Origin: Alistipes communis
GTDB taxonomy: Bacteria > Bacteroidota > Bacteroidia > Bacteroidales > Rikenellaceae
Reading direction: 5' to 3'
Assembly (NCBI RefSeq): GCF_006542665.1
Contig: NZ_AP019735.1
Coordinates: forward strand, 2,852,001-2,916,000
Length of the DNA stretch: 64,000 nucleotides
Shown here: piece after piece, positions 16,238 through 25,256 of the stretch
Layout: each line of letters opens with the position of its first letter
Numbering within the stretch: the first letter of the stretch is position 1
Notes under the pieces: generated by a model
Seen by the model: the letters and a program-made list of their open reading frames with translations, nothing else
Told to the model about the DNA's origin: nothing
Database searches by the model: none
Position numbers and translations under genes: made by a program

Positions 16238-17530
16238 ATGGAGAATTTTACACCCACTCATTACACGCTCGAATGCGTCGCTACGGGGCGGCAGTTCGAA
16301 GACGAAGGCTGGATGCTCGACGATCCCTGCTGCAAAATCCCTTCGATGATCCGCACTCGTTACGCCGTCCGGCAGATCGACGTGCGCCCCGACAGCTACG
16401 GCTTCTACAAATTCTGCGACTGGCTGCCGGTCCGCCGCATGTTGCAGGGTTCGAGCGCACCCGTAACCTACAAAAGCAAAGGTCTGGCCGACTACCTCGG
16501 CCTGAAAAACCTCTATATCACCTTCAACGGCTATTATCCCGAGATCGGCGCGAAGATGACGACCTGCTCCTTCAAGGAGACCGAAGCATACAGCGTCTGC
16601 GCCCGCATCCGCGAGGGCGACAACCGGATTCTGGTGGTCGCCTCGGCCGGCAATACGGCGCGCGCCTTCGCCAAAGTCTGCTCGGACAACAACATTCCGC
16701 TGCTGTTGTCGGTGCCCGAAGAGAACATCTCGGCGCTCTGGTTCGACCGGCCGCTCAACCCCTGCGTCAAACTGATCTGTCCCGAACGGGGCGGCGACTA
16801 TTTCGACGCGATTTTCCTGAGCAACCTGGCCCTCAAATCGCGGAAGTTCTACGCCGAAGGCGGCGCGAAGAATGTCGCCCGCCGCGACGGCATGGGCACT
16901 ACGGTGCTGTCGGCCGCCACGACCATCGGCGAGATTCCGGACTACTATTTCCAGGCTGTCGGCAGCGGCACGGGCGCCATCGCAGCATGGGAGGCCAACA
17001 TGCGCCTGAACGAGGACGGCCGCTTCGGCAACAAGACGATGAAACTCGTCGTCTCGCAGAACGCCCCCTTCGTCCCGATGTTCGACGCATGGCGGGTCGA
17101 TTCGCGCGAGATGTTGCCCTACGAAGCCGCCAAGGCCCGTCGGGACGCCGAAATCATCGACGCCAAAGTACTCTCGAACCGCAAACCTCCCTATTCGCTG
17201 GCAGGCGGTTTGTACGACGCGCTCAAAGCCACCGGCGGCGACATCATGGTAGCGACGAACGCACAGGCACGCAAGGCTCGCGCCCTGTTCGAGGAGACCG
17301 AGGGAATCGATATCTACTCTGCGGCGGGAATCGCCACGGCGTCGCTCGTCAAGTCCGTGGCCGACGGGCGGATCGACCCCGAGAAGATCGTCATGCTCAA
17401 CATTACGGGCGGCGGCGAACACCGCTGCCAGCAGGATAAGGAACTCTGGTATCTCGAACCGAGCCTCGTCTTCCCGCTCACGCCCGATCCGGAGGAGGTC
17501 GTAGCGAAGACCGAAGCCCTGTTCGACTAA
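16238..17530 (+). CDS. Cysteate synthase (threonine-synthase-like PLP enzyme)
   Basis: A 430-residue fold-II PLP enzyme. Lys113 in TCSFKETEAY is the likely PLP lysine, ASAGNT (135-140) and GSGTG (242-246) are the cofactor-binding loops. The long signatures FYKFCDWLPV (57-66), GGAKNVARRDGMGT (208-221) and DYYFQAVGSGTGAIAAWEA are those I associate with archaeal cysteate synthase rather than true threonine synthase. That enzyme replaces the phosphate of O-phosphoserine with sulfite to give L-cysteate, the precursor of coenzyme M in methanogens. Here cysteate would instead feed sulfonolipid (capnine-type) synthesis, for which Alistipes is known; that link is inference. It sits between nspC (26 nt) and the nuclease gene (14 nt). 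Confidence 0.8.
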   Translation: MENFTPTHYTLECVATGRQFEDEGWMLDDPCCKIPSMIRTRYAVRQIDVRPDSYGFYKFCDWLPVRRMLQGSSAPVTYKSKGLADYLGLKNLYITFNGYYPEIGAKMTTCSFKETEAYSVCARIREGDNRILVVASAGNTARAFAKVCSDNNIPLLLSVPEENISALWFDRPLNPCVKLICPERGGDYFDAIFLSNLALKSRKFYAEGGAKNVARRDGMGTTVLSAATTIGEIPDYYFQAVGSGTGAIAAWEANMRLNEDGRFGNKTMKLVVSQNAPFVPMFDAWRVDSREMLPYEAAKARRDAEIIDAKVLSNRKPPYSLAGGLYDALKATGGDIMVATNAQARKARALFEETEGIDIYSAAGIATASLVKSVADGRIDPEKIVMLNITGGGEHRCQQDKELWYLEPSLVFPLTPDPEEVVAKTEALFD

Positions 17531-17544
17531 AACTCAATTAGACT

Positions 17545-18147
17545 ATGGCGGAACAATCGAACCCGACAACATCCCGTCGCCGTCACCACCGGCGGCACCG
17601 CAGGAACAGCCGCAAACGGAAGCTCCGCAACGGCGTCCTGATCGCCACGATCGCCGTGGGTATGCTGACCGTCCTGGGGCTGAAACTCATCGGACGGGGA
17701 AAAGGACATCAGGCGGAGATCGTCCAGCGCAGCTATCCCGTGCGGGTAATCAGCGTGGTGGACGGCGATACGTTCCTCGGTCTGGACGACGGAGGCGATA
17801 CGCTGACCTACAACGTGTACAGCATCGAGGCTCCCGAAATCGAACAGCCGCAGGGGTACGAGGCACGCAAATACCTCTACAACATGATCCTGCAACGCCG
17901 CGTCGAGGTGACGCCCAAGGGCGGACGCACCCCGCAGGGTGTGCGGGTGATCGCCACCACGCGCGACAACGACGACGTGGCCGATCTGATGCTGCGTTCG
18001 GGATTTGCGTGGTATCGCAACGATACGGTCAATGAACTGCGCTACATCCGCTCCGAGCGATTCGCACAGGAGGAGGGCGTCGGCATCTGGGCTTCGCCCG
18101 ACCACGTCGCGCCGTGGGAGTGGCGCAAACGACACGTCGAAAAGTAA
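17545..18147 (+). CDS. Membrane-anchored thermonuclease-family (SNase-like) protein
   Basis: A 200-residue protein. Residues 1-28 are strikingly basic (runs of Arg, His, Lys), 29-50 form one transmembrane helix, and 62-196 form an SNase/TNase domain: VISVVDGDTFLGL, YSIEAPEIEQPQGYEARKYL and GFAWYR match conserved positions including the Ca2+-binding Asp and the catalytic Glu/Arg region. The topology implies an extracytoplasmic nuclease domain anchored by its N-terminus, or a basic cytoplasmic tail that binds nucleic acid. It is 14 nt after the cysteate synthase stop and ends at a terminator, so it closes the operon. Its relation to the two upstream enzymes is not obvious. Confidence 0.85.
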   Translation: MAEQSNPTTSRRRHHRRHRRNSRKRKLRNGVLIATIAVGMLTVLGLKLIGRGKGHQAEIVQRSYPVRVISVVDGDTFLGLDDGGDTLTYNVYSIEAPEIEQPQGYEARKYLYNMILQRRVEVTPKGGRTPQGVRVIATTRDNDDVADLMLRSGFAWYRNDTVNELRYIRSERFAQEEGVGIWASPDHVAPWEWRKRHVEK

Positions 18148-18154
18148 CCGACAA

Positions 18155-18195
18155 AACATAGGCTCCTCCTTTGGGCAGGGCCTATGTTCGTTTTT
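18155..18195 (+). terminator. Terminator after the SNase-like gene
   Basis: A 9-bp stem (18155-18163 with 18180-18188) followed by CGTTTTTA. It sits in the 79-nt gap before the TonB receptor; that gap is too short for a cobalamin riboswitch. Confidence 0.65.
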
Positions 18196-18226
18196 ATTCA
18201 TTAACCATCTAAAAAACTTCATCAAG

Positions 18227-20254
18227 ATGAAGAAACATTCAACCGCGAAGCCGATCCCGTGCTTCAAGCGTTGGAGCCGTACGAACTATGCCGTGTTCGC
18301 CAGCCTCCACCGCCAAGTGACGATCGGGGTGCTTGCGGTCGGGATGTCCATTCTCTTGCTGACGACTGAAACGGCTGCGGCTCAACAGGCCGACACCTCG
18401 GGCGTATCCCGCGTGATGCGAATCGAGCCGGTCGGCGTGACGGGGACACGACTGAGTCCCTCCCGCAGCATTCAGTCGCAAACGCCCGTTTTCGATCGGG
18501 GTACAGAGGCTGCCGCGCCGTTCCAGACGCTGGAAGACGCCCTTCGCCTCAGCCCTTCGATCGACATTCGCGAGCGTAGCGGCAAGGGCGTGCAGGCAGA
18601 CATCTCGATCCGCGGAGGATCGCCCGATCAAACCATGATGCTGCTCAACGGCATCAATTTCACCGATGCCCGCACCGGACACCAGACCCATTCGCTGCCG
18701 ATCGACATGGATTGCGTGTCGGGTATCGAACTCATCGAGGGAATTCCGGGAGTGGGTGCCTATGCCGGTGCAGTCAACGTCCGGACCGTTCCTTTGTATC
18801 GCAACTATCTTCGGCTCAAAGCCGAAGGCGGGCAACACGGGTATGGCTATACCAATCTGTCCGGAGCTCTTACACGCGACCGTCTCGTGCTCTTCGCCGC
18901 CGGATCGCTGCGTCGCAGCGACGGATATATCCACAATACCGACTTCCGCAACGTGAACGGGTACCTCCGTATGACATACGATTCGCCGAAAGCCGGATTC
19001 TTCGACTTTCAGACTGGCGGACAGGGCCGGCGCTTCGGGTCCAACGGATTCTATGCCGCCTACAATCCGGATCAGTTCGAACAGACCGCCACGGCGCTCG
19101 GTTCGTTGCGATGGATCAAGGAGTGGGGGCTTTTCCGAATCTGCGCCGATGCAAGTTACCGCAAGAATTTCGACCGTTATGAATGGACACGCGGTACACC
19201 GACCAATTACCACAACACCGACAACGTCGGAGCGGAGCTTTGGGGCGACTTGCAGTGGCGGGGAGGCTCCACTTCGCTGGGTGGCGACTACATCTATCAC
19301 CACATTTTCAGCTCCAATCTGGGCGAACCGATGGCCGCTCCGCGCGGCCGCTACAAGTGCGAAGCCGAACGCCACGTGGGCAATCTGTGGCTGCGCCATT
19401 CCATGAGATGGCGCCGTTTCGCTATCGCCGCTTCGGCCGGTGCGAGCTTTACGCCCTACGGGACGTCGGTCTCTTGGGCCGTATCGGGACGCTACGGCAA
19501 CGGCGGCTGGCAAGCGGAAGCCGGAGCCGCACAGTCGATGCGGTTACCGACGTTCACCGACCTCTACTATACGTCGGAAGCGCAGGTCAACAATCCGAAT
19601 CTCAAACCCGAACGAGCTGTCACCTACCATATCGGAGGAGGTTACGCCATCGAAAAATGGCATGCCTCCGTACAGTTCTTCTACCGCGACGGTCGCAATG
19701 TAATCGACTGGGTGTGGCGCGACGAACTGACGATCGGCGACCGGACCCTATATGACAAATGGCACTCGGAGCAAGAGTCGCATCTGGGTACATTCGGCAT
19801 CGAGGCATCGGGCGGATATCGTTCCGACGGAGGAGTAGTGCGTCGCGCGACAGTCTCTTACGGGTATCTGACCACATCGCGTCTGAGCGACGTGAGGACG
19901 TCGAGCATTCTCGACTACATGCGCCACAAATTGTCGTTCGCTGCGGAGATTCGTTTCCTGCGTCGCTTCTCTCTGGCCGTGACCGGAACCCTCTTCGATC
20001 GTTACGGCTTTTACAACCGTTACCTGCGCGACGCCGACGGGAAATTGCTGACCGACGACAAAGGGCGAATGCAGACCGAAGAGGTCGATTTCAGTCCTTA
20101 TTTTCTGCTCGACGGACACCTGCGATGGGAGAAAGGGATCGTCGCTCTACACGTCGATCTGGCCAACATCACCGACACCGATTACTGCGATTTCGGCGGG
20201 CTTCGTCGTCCGAATTTCTGGATTACGGGCGGCATTACCCTTACAATTCGCTGA
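18227..20254 (+). CDS. TonB-dependent outer-membrane receptor (BtuB/FepA-like)
   Basis: A 675-residue receptor. The N-terminus is an unusually long signal region (about 52 residues) with a basic PCFKRWSR stretch before the hydrophobic core TIGVLAVGMSILLL. The plug domain follows (about 65-180) with QTLEDALRLSP, DISIRGGSPDQTMMLLNGI and VSGIELIEGIPGVGAYAGAVN. The 22-strand barrel fills the rest, including the NPNLKPERAVTY motif of this family and a final strand ending in TLTIR. There is no carboxypeptidase-like domain and no SusD partner, so it probably takes up a small ligand such as a siderophore, haem or cobalamin rather than glycan. The ATG at 18227 follows an AT-rich leader. Confidence 0.88.
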   Translation: MKKHSTAKPIPCFKRWSRTNYAVFASLHRQVTIGVLAVGMSILLLTTETAAAQQADTSGVSRVMRIEPVGVTGTRLSPSRSIQSQTPVFDRGTEAAAPFQTLEDALRLSPSIDIRERSGKGVQADISIRGGSPDQTMMLLNGINFTDARTGHQTHSLPIDMDCVSGIELIEGIPGVGAYAGAVNVRTVPLYRNYLRLKAEGGQHGYGYTNLSGALTRDRLVLFAAGSLRRSDGYIHNTDFRNVNGYLRMTYDSPKAGFFDFQTGGQGRRFGSNGFYAAYNPDQFEQTATALGSLRWIKEWGLFRICADASYRKNFDRYEWTRGTPTNYHNTDNVGAELWGDLQWRGGSTSLGGDYIYHHIFSSNLGEPMAAPRGRYKCEAERHVGNLWLRHSMRWRRFAIAASAGASFTPYGTSVSWAVSGRYGNGGWQAEAGAAQSMRLPTFTDLYYTSEAQVNNPNLKPERAVTYHIGGGYAIEKWHASVQFFYRDGRNVIDWVWRDELTIGDRTLYDKWHSEQESHLGTFGIEASGGYRSDGGVVRRATVSYGYLTTSRLSDVRTSSILDYMRHKLSFAAEIRFLRRFSLAVTGTLFDRYGFYNRYLRDADGKLLTDDKGRMQTEEVDFSPYFLLDGHLRWEKGIVALHVDLANITDTDYCDFGGLRRPNFWITGGITLTIR

Positions 20255-20274
20255 CCGGCGACTGAAACAAGACA

Positions 20275-20304
20275 GGAGGCTGCCTCGAAAGGCAGCCTCC
20301 GTTT
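20275..20304 (+). terminator. Terminator after the TonB receptor gene
   Basis: An 11-bp GC-rich stem (20275-20285 with 20290-20300) with a CGAA loop, followed by GTTTTC. It lies between convergent genes and may also serve mutS. Confidence 0.8.
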
Positions 20305-20317
20305 TCTTGCACGACTG

Positions 20318-22993
20318 TCAGATACCGGCGATCTTCTTGATCTCGTTCAGCTTGTTGAGCGCTTCGAGCGGCGTAAGGGAATCGATGTCCAGTCCCTTGA
20401 TCTGATCGCGGATCTGCACCAGCACCGGATCGTCGAGCTGGAACATCGACAACTGCATCGACGCCCCCTTGTCGGCCTCTTCGACCGCATCCTTGACCGA
20501 CGCCTGCTTGCGCCCTCGGAGTTTGGGGCTTTTGCTCGGCACGATCTCGTCGGTGCCGTAGACCTTCACCAGGTTTTTGAGAATCTCGTCGGCGCGCGAC
20601 ACGACCGACGCCGGCATGCCGGCCATTTTGGCGACATGAATACCGAACGAATGTTCCGTGCCGCCGCGTTCGAGCTTGCGCAGGAAGACGATCGTGTTGT
20701 TCATCTCCTTGACCGTGACGTGGTAGTTCTTCACGCGCGGGTACATCTTTTCCATCTCGTTCAGCTCGTGATAGTGGGTCGCGAAGAGCGTCCGCGCATG
20801 GGCCGTGGGGTGGTTGTGCAGGTATTCGACCATCGCCCAGGCGATCGAAATGCCGTCGTAGGTACTCGTGCCCCGGCCGATCTCGTCCAGCAGCACGATG
20901 CTGCGGTCGGAGATGTTGTTCAGGATGCTGGCCGATTCGAGCATCTCGACCATGAAGGTCGACTCGCCCTGCGAAATATTGTCCGACGCGCCGACACGGG
21001 TGAAAATCTTGTCCACCACGCCGATGTGCGCCCGGCGTGCCGGAACGAACGAGCCCATTTGCGCCATAAGGATGATGAGTGCCGTCTGCCGCAGCAGAGC
21101 CGACTTACCCGACATGTTAGGGCCGGTAATCATCACGATCTGCTGCTCCTCGTCGTCGAGCCGGATGTCGTTGGGGATATATTTCTCGCCCACGGGCATC
21201 AGCGTCTCGATGACCGGATGACGCCCCTGTTCGATGTCGATGCGCGCCCCGTCGTCCAGTTCGGGGCGCACGTAGTTGCGCTCGCGCGCGATGCGGGCGA
21301 ACGACAGGAAACAGTCGACGCGCGCCACGGCGTGTGCATCGCGCAACAGTTGGGACAGCGACTGCGAAACGAAGGCGATCAGCGCATTGTAAATCTCCTG
21401 TTCGAGCGTCAGGATGCGGTCTTCGGCGCCGAGAATCTTCTCTTCGTACTCCTTCAATTCCTCGGTGATGTAACGCTCGGCGTTGGAAAGCGTCTGCTTG
21501 CGGATCCACGTATCGGGTACCTTCTCCTTGTGGGCGTTGCGCACCTCGATGAAGTATCCGAAGATATTGTTGTAGCCGATTTTGAGCGACGGGATACCCG
21601 TCAGTTCGCTCTCGCGCTGCTGGATCTGCTGCAATACGTCCTTGCCGTGCAGAGCGATGCGACGCAGGTCGTCGAGCTCGGGATTGACCCCGTCGGCGAT
21701 TACGCCGCCCTTCTGAATCTGGTTGTTCGCCGGATCGGGATAGATCTCCCGTTCGAGTTTCAGGCGCATCTGCGCCAGCACGTCGATCTCGGCGGCGAGC
21801 CGGTGGAGATTCCCGTCGTCCGTCGATTCGAGGATCGCTTTGAGCAGTTCGATCGCAGCGAGCGAATTTTTCAGTTGCACCAGTTCGCGCGGCGTCACGC
21901 GCGCGGCGGCGATACGCGAAGCGATGCGTTCCAGGTCGCCGATCAGCGAGACCTGCTCGCCGACGGCTTCCGCCAGATCGCTGTCCTCCACGAAGCGCTG
22001 TACCACGTCCAGCCGCCGGTTGATGCGCCCGATGTCGCGGATCGGCATGGCTATCCAGCGTTTGAGCAGACGGCCGCCCATCGGCGTGAGCGTGCGATCC
22101 ATCACGTTTGCGAAGCTGCTCCTGTCGCGCGAACCGTTGGTGGTGAAGAGTTCCAGGTTGCGGATGGTGAACTTGTCGATCCACACGTAGTCGTCCTGGT
22201 CAATCCGCGAGATCGATGCAATGTGGCCGATCTCCTTGTGTTCGGTGAATTCCAGATAGTAGAGGATGGCGCCGGCGGCCGAAATGCCTGCCGAGATGTG
22301 GTCGATGCCGAACCCTTTGAGCGACTGCGTGCCGAACTGCTTGCAGAGCTTTTCGCGGTTCAGTTCCTCCGAAAAGACCCAATCGTCGAGCTTGTAGGTG
22401 TAGTAGTTCGTGCCGAAAGCCTGCCGGAACCGCTCGTCGAATCCCCGCTGGTAGATGATCTCTTTGGGCGAGAGATTCGACAGGAGTTTGTCGATGTAGT
22501 TGTCCGGTCCCTCGGCCACGTAGAATTCGCCGGTCGAAATGTCGAGAAAGGCCACGCCCGTGGTCTGCCGGCCGAAGTAAACCGAAGCCAGGTAGACGTT
22601 TTCCTTGTTGGCCAGAAGGTTGTCGCCCAGAACGACGCCCGGCGTAACCAGCTCGATGACGCCCCGCTTGACGAGTCCTTTCACCAGCTTGGGGTCTTCC
22701 AGCTGTTCGCAGATCGCCACGCGCTCCCCTGCCCGCACCAGCTTGGGCAGGTAGGTGTCGATGGCGTGGTAGGGGAATCCCGCCAGCTCGACGAAGGTCG
22801 CCGACCCGTTGGCGCGGCGGGTGAGCGTGATGCCCAGAATCCCGCTGGCCTTGATCGCATCGTCGCCGAACGTCTCGTAGAAATCGCCCACGCGGAAGAG
22901 CAGGATCGCATCGGGGTGAACCGACTTGATCTGGTAGTACTGCTTCATCAGCGGAGTCTCTACATATTTCTTATCCGTACCTGCCATAATCAT
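20318..22993 (-). CDS. mutS: DNA mismatch repair protein MutS
   Basis: An 891-residue mismatch sensor (an alternative ATG two codons in, at 22987, is equally possible). The N-terminal mismatch-binding motif is GDFYETFGDDA, with Phe38 and Glu40 as the residues that stack on and contact the mispair. The C-terminal ATPase has Walker A ITGPNMSGKSALLRQ, the STFMVEMLE signature, Walker B IVLLDEIGRGTSTYDG and the switch ATHYHEL. Length and order are those of MutS1. MutL is not in the window. Its promoter lies inside a dispersed 104-bp repeat (23054-23157), about 55-60 nt upstream. Confidence 0.98.
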   Translation of the reverse strand: MIMAGTDKKYVETPLMKQYYQIKSVHPDAILLFRVGDFYETFGDDAIKASGILGITLTRRANGSATFVELAGFPYHAIDTYLPKLVRAGERVAICEQLEDPKLVKGLVKRGVIELVTPGVVLGDNLLANKENVYLASVYFGRQTTGVAFLDISTGEFYVAEGPDNYIDKLLSNLSPKEIIYQRGFDERFRQAFGTNYYTYKLDDWVFSEELNREKLCKQFGTQSLKGFGIDHISAGISAAGAILYYLEFTEHKEIGHIASISRIDQDDYVWIDKFTIRNLELFTTNGSRDRSSFANVMDRTLTPMGGRLLKRWIAMPIRDIGRINRRLDVVQRFVEDSDLAEAVGEQVSLIGDLERIASRIAAARVTPRELVQLKNSLAAIELLKAILESTDDGNLHRLAAEIDVLAQMRLKLEREIYPDPANNQIQKGGVIADGVNPELDDLRRIALHGKDVLQQIQQRESELTGIPSLKIGYNNIFGYFIEVRNAHKEKVPDTWIRKQTLSNAERYITEELKEYEEKILGAEDRILTLEQEIYNALIAFVSQSLSQLLRDAHAVARVDCFLSFARIARERNYVRPELDDGARIDIEQGRHPVIETLMPVGEKYIPNDIRLDDEEQQIVMITGPNMSGKSALLRQTALIILMAQMGSFVPARRAHIGVVDKIFTRVGASDNISQGESTFMVEMLESASILNNISDRSIVLLDEIGRGTSTYDGISIAWAMVEYLHNHPTAHARTLFATHYHELNEMEKMYPRVKNYHVTVKEMNNTIVFLRKLERGGTEHSFGIHVAKMAGMPASVVSRADEILKNLVKVYGTDEIVPSKSPKLRGRKQASVKDAVEEADKGASMQLSMFQLDDPVLVQIRDQIKGLDIDSLTPLEALNKLNEIKKIAGI

Positions 22994-23053
22994 GCAATAA
23001 AATATACAATGTGTAGTGCGAAATAAGTCTTATTCAGACCAATTTCGGGATAG

Positions 23054-23085
23054 CAAAGATACGAATAAACGAGGGCAATGTCAAA
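23054..23085 (-). promoter_or_regulatory. mutS promoter (-33/-7 pair)
   Basis: On the minus strand TTTG (23082-23085) and TATCTTTG (23054-23061) are spaced by 20 nt, the standard Bacteroidetes spacing. The whole unit is part of a dispersed repeat also found before the glpT-type gene. Confidence 0.75.
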
Positions 23086-23157
23086 TTTATTTGAACATTG
23101 CCGAGCGGGAGTATCTTCGACGAAGTCAAAGATACGAAAAGTCGGGCGCAGAAGCAA
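23054..23157 (-). repeat. Dispersed promoter-bearing repeat, family A, copy 1
   Basis: Read on the minus strand, this stretch matches 51579-51682 over its whole ~104-nt length with scattered substitutions and the same spacing. Shared blocks include GCTCGGCAATGTTCAAATAA, TTTGACATT and two TATCTTTG boxes. It is the leader and promoter region of mutS. Confidence 0.8.
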
Positions 23158-23217
23158 ATTATTTCCAATTTTGCTTGACCCGGACAGAGCATCCGAGGCG
23201 AAACCGAAGACAAAAAG

Positions 23218-23799
23218 TCAGATCATACCGACCGCAGCGAACATCTTCCGGTAGAACTCCGCCTTCCATTCCACGGACCGGGGATAAGCGCGCGACGACG
23301 ACGGCATACGGAAGAGCTGCATCCGGCGGCCGGCGTATTCGAACGGTGCGGAACCGCCGACAGCAGGACGCTGGCACCTGAGTTGCCCCACCAATGTTTC
23401 GGTCGCCTTCTCGCCCGTCGTCACGACGGCCCGGCATTCGGGCAGGCGATCCAGCAGACCGCACACGTCGGTCGGTCGCACGACTTGCAGGAAGTTGTCC
23501 GAGGCGTTGTCCCGAAGGCGGACGACTTCGCTGGCCGTATCGTAGAGCGCCAACCCGACCGTCCGGCAAAAAGCCATGATGCGTTCGCGGTCGAAATGCT
23601 TGGGATCGGCCAGGAAATGGGCCTTGTCGCCGAAAAAGAGCAGCCCCATGATCCGCCACATGTCGTTTTGAAGATTGGGGTAGAAGAATTCCATCGACCA
23701 GCGCACGCGCTTGGGCGGAAAGCTGCCCAGCATCAGCACGCGCGCGCCGTCGGGCAGGAACGGGGCGAGAGGATGAACCTCCGAAGACGGGTTATTCAT
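23218..23799 (-). CDS. Uracil/hypoxanthine-DNA-glycosylase-family protein
   Basis: A 193-residue protein with the UDG-fold motif 1 in VLMLGSFPPKRVRW (the GSFP form seen in family 6 / Mug-type enzymes), an aromatic base-stacking region (MEFFYPNLQNDMWRIMG) and a C-terminal loop (LFRMPSSSRAY) in the place of motif 2 (usually an HPSP-like loop). Such enzymes remove uracil or hypoxanthine from DNA before repair. It overlaps the 3' end of the helicase gene by 8 nt, so the two are co-transcribed, and it lies just upstream of mutS: a small DNA-maintenance cluster. The exact base specificity is not determined. Confidence 0.8.
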   Translation of the reverse strand: MNNPSSEVHPLAPFLPDGARVLMLGSFPPKRVRWSMEFFYPNLQNDMWRIMGLLFFGDKAHFLADPKHFDRERIMAFCRTVGLALYDTASEVVRLRDNASDNFLQVVRPTDVCGLLDRLPECRAVVTTGEKATETLVGQLRCQRPAVGGSAPFEYAGRRMQLFRMPSSSRAYPRSVEWKAEFYRKMFAAVGMI

Positions 23800-25207
23800 A
23801 GAATCGGGGATCGAAATTTACCAGATAGAGTTTTTCGGTGGCGCGCGTCAGCGCCGTGTAGAGCCAGCGCAGCATGTCGCGGGTCATCGGTTCGTCGCCG
23901 AACAAGCAGCGGTCGACGAAGACCGCCCGCCACTGTCCGCCCTGCGCCTTGTGGCAGGTCACGGCGTAGGCGAACTTCACCTGTACGGCGTTGAAATGCG
24001 GATTTTCGCGGATTTCCTTATAACGTTTGATCTTGCTTTTCGTCTCGACATAGTCCTTTTCGACTTCGTAGAAGAGGCGGTTGCTCTCCTCGCGCGTGAG
24101 CGACGGCGATTCGGACTTGATGGTATCCAACAGGATTTTGCAACCGATCTCCATGTCGCCGTAATCGGCGAACGAGAGCACGGCGTCGGCGAAATGAAAT
24201 CCGTAGAAATCCTCGAAGCGACGCAGGCGGACAAGCCGGGCGATGTCGCCGTTGGCGATGAAGTTCATCGCCCCCTGGGCATCCGCCGCCGCATAGTGGT
24301 AGTTGTTTTTCACGACCATCAGCATGTCGCCGCTCTCGATCTCCTCTTCGGCACTGAGAATATAACGGCGAATCCCTTCGTTGTAACGGTTCGCCCGCTT
24401 GTTCGACCGGGTGATGACGATCACCTCGTCGCGACCGTAACGGTCGAAGGCATCCTGCAACTTTTCCATGAAATCACCGCCCTCTACCGACTCGAAATCA
24501 GGGTAGTCCATTTCGAATTTCGGTATTTCGTAGATACGGTTTTCGAGCATGCAGCGCACCAGCGTAGCATTGAACAGAATACCCGACTGCATCTGCTGGC
24601 GCACCACCTCGTCCATCAGCCCGTAGACGACTTCGCCGTAGCGCGAAACCGTCGCCGGATCGAGCGCCGGACTGAAATCGCACCCGACGGGAGGCAGCTG
24701 CGCGCTGTCGCCGACCAGAATCAACCGGCAACCGCGTCCGCTGCGCACGTAACTCACCAGGTCTTCCAACAGCGATCCGCTGCCGAACAGTGCGCCGTCG
24801 CCCGTCGAATCGGAGAGCATCGAGGCTTCGTCCACGATGAAGACGGCACCTTGTTCCCTGTTGAAGTCGAGCGAGAATTTCGATTCGTAATCGGCGTTGG
24901 TGCGCTGGCGGTAGATGCGTTTGTGGATCGTAAGCGCCTGCTCCCCGCAGTAGCGGGCGAGCACTTTGGCCGCCCGTCCGGTCGGAGCGAGCAGCACGGG
25001 CTTTATTCTTAACTCTTTGAGCGCGGCAACTACCGCGGCGATCAACGTCGTCTTGCCCGTACCGGCAAAACCGTTCAGTACGAAAATCCGCGAAAAATCG
25101 TCGCCCGAGAGGTATTCCGATAAATTTTCTATGATTTTTTTTTGACTATTTGTTGCTTCGAAACAAATTTTGGCGTAAATTTGGGTCGCGATTGTCGTGT
25201 TAAACAT
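23792..25207 (-). CDS. RecD/Pif1-like ATP-dependent DNA helicase (SF1B)
   Basis: A 471-residue helicase. Motif I (Walker A) is GFAGTGKTT at 46-54, motif Ia is LLAPTGRAAK, motif II is VDEASML with Asp-Glu at about 126-127, motif III is LVGDSAQLPPVG, and the C-terminal motifs V/VI are AYAVTCHKAQGGQW and WLYTALTRATEKLYLV. This is the RecD2-like set without the long N-terminal domain of true RecD2, as in many Bacteroidetes. It unwinds DNA 5' to 3' by family knowledge. The stop overlaps the glycosylase start by 8 nt. A minus-strand TAAGTTTG box is at 25235-25242. Confidence 0.92.
   Translation of the reverse strand: MFNTTIATQIYAKICFEATNSQKKIIENLSEYLSGDDFSRIFVLNGFAGTGKTTLIAAVVAALKELRIKPVLLAPTGRAAKVLARYCGEQALTIHKRIYRQRTNADYESKFSLDFNREQGAVFIVDEASMLSDSTGDGALFGSGSLLEDLVSYVRSGRGCRLILVGDSAQLPPVGCDFSPALDPATVSRYGEVVYGLMDEVVRQQMQSGILFNATLVRCMLENRIYEIPKFEMDYPDFESVEGGDFMEKLQDAFDRYGRDEVIVITRSNKRANRYNEGIRRYILSAEEEIESGDMLMVVKNNYHYAAADAQGAMNFIANGDIARLVRLRRFEDFYGFHFADAVLSFADYGDMEIGCKILLDTIKSESPSLTREESNRLFYEVEKDYVETKSKIKRYKEIRENPHFNAVQVKFAYAVTCHKAQGGQWRAVFVDRCLFGDEPMTRDMLRWLYTALTRATEKLYLVNFDPRFYE
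25176..25183 (+). promoter_or_regulatory. -7 promoter box for the 25257 gene
   Basis: TAAATTTG matches TAnnTTTG. It lies inside the 5' end of the divergent helicase gene, about 73 nt before the ATG at 25257. A TTTG at 25149-25152 is slightly too far (23 nt spacing). Confidence 0.35.
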
Positions 25208-25256
25208 TGCAGCGTTACCTTTTTAAACGGGATACAAACTTAAACAAATAATTGAA

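Noticed and set aside
18148..18226. Possible cobalamin riboswitch before the TonB receptor
   Set aside because: Gap of only 79 nt, largely occupied by a terminator hairpin; no B12-box-like core.
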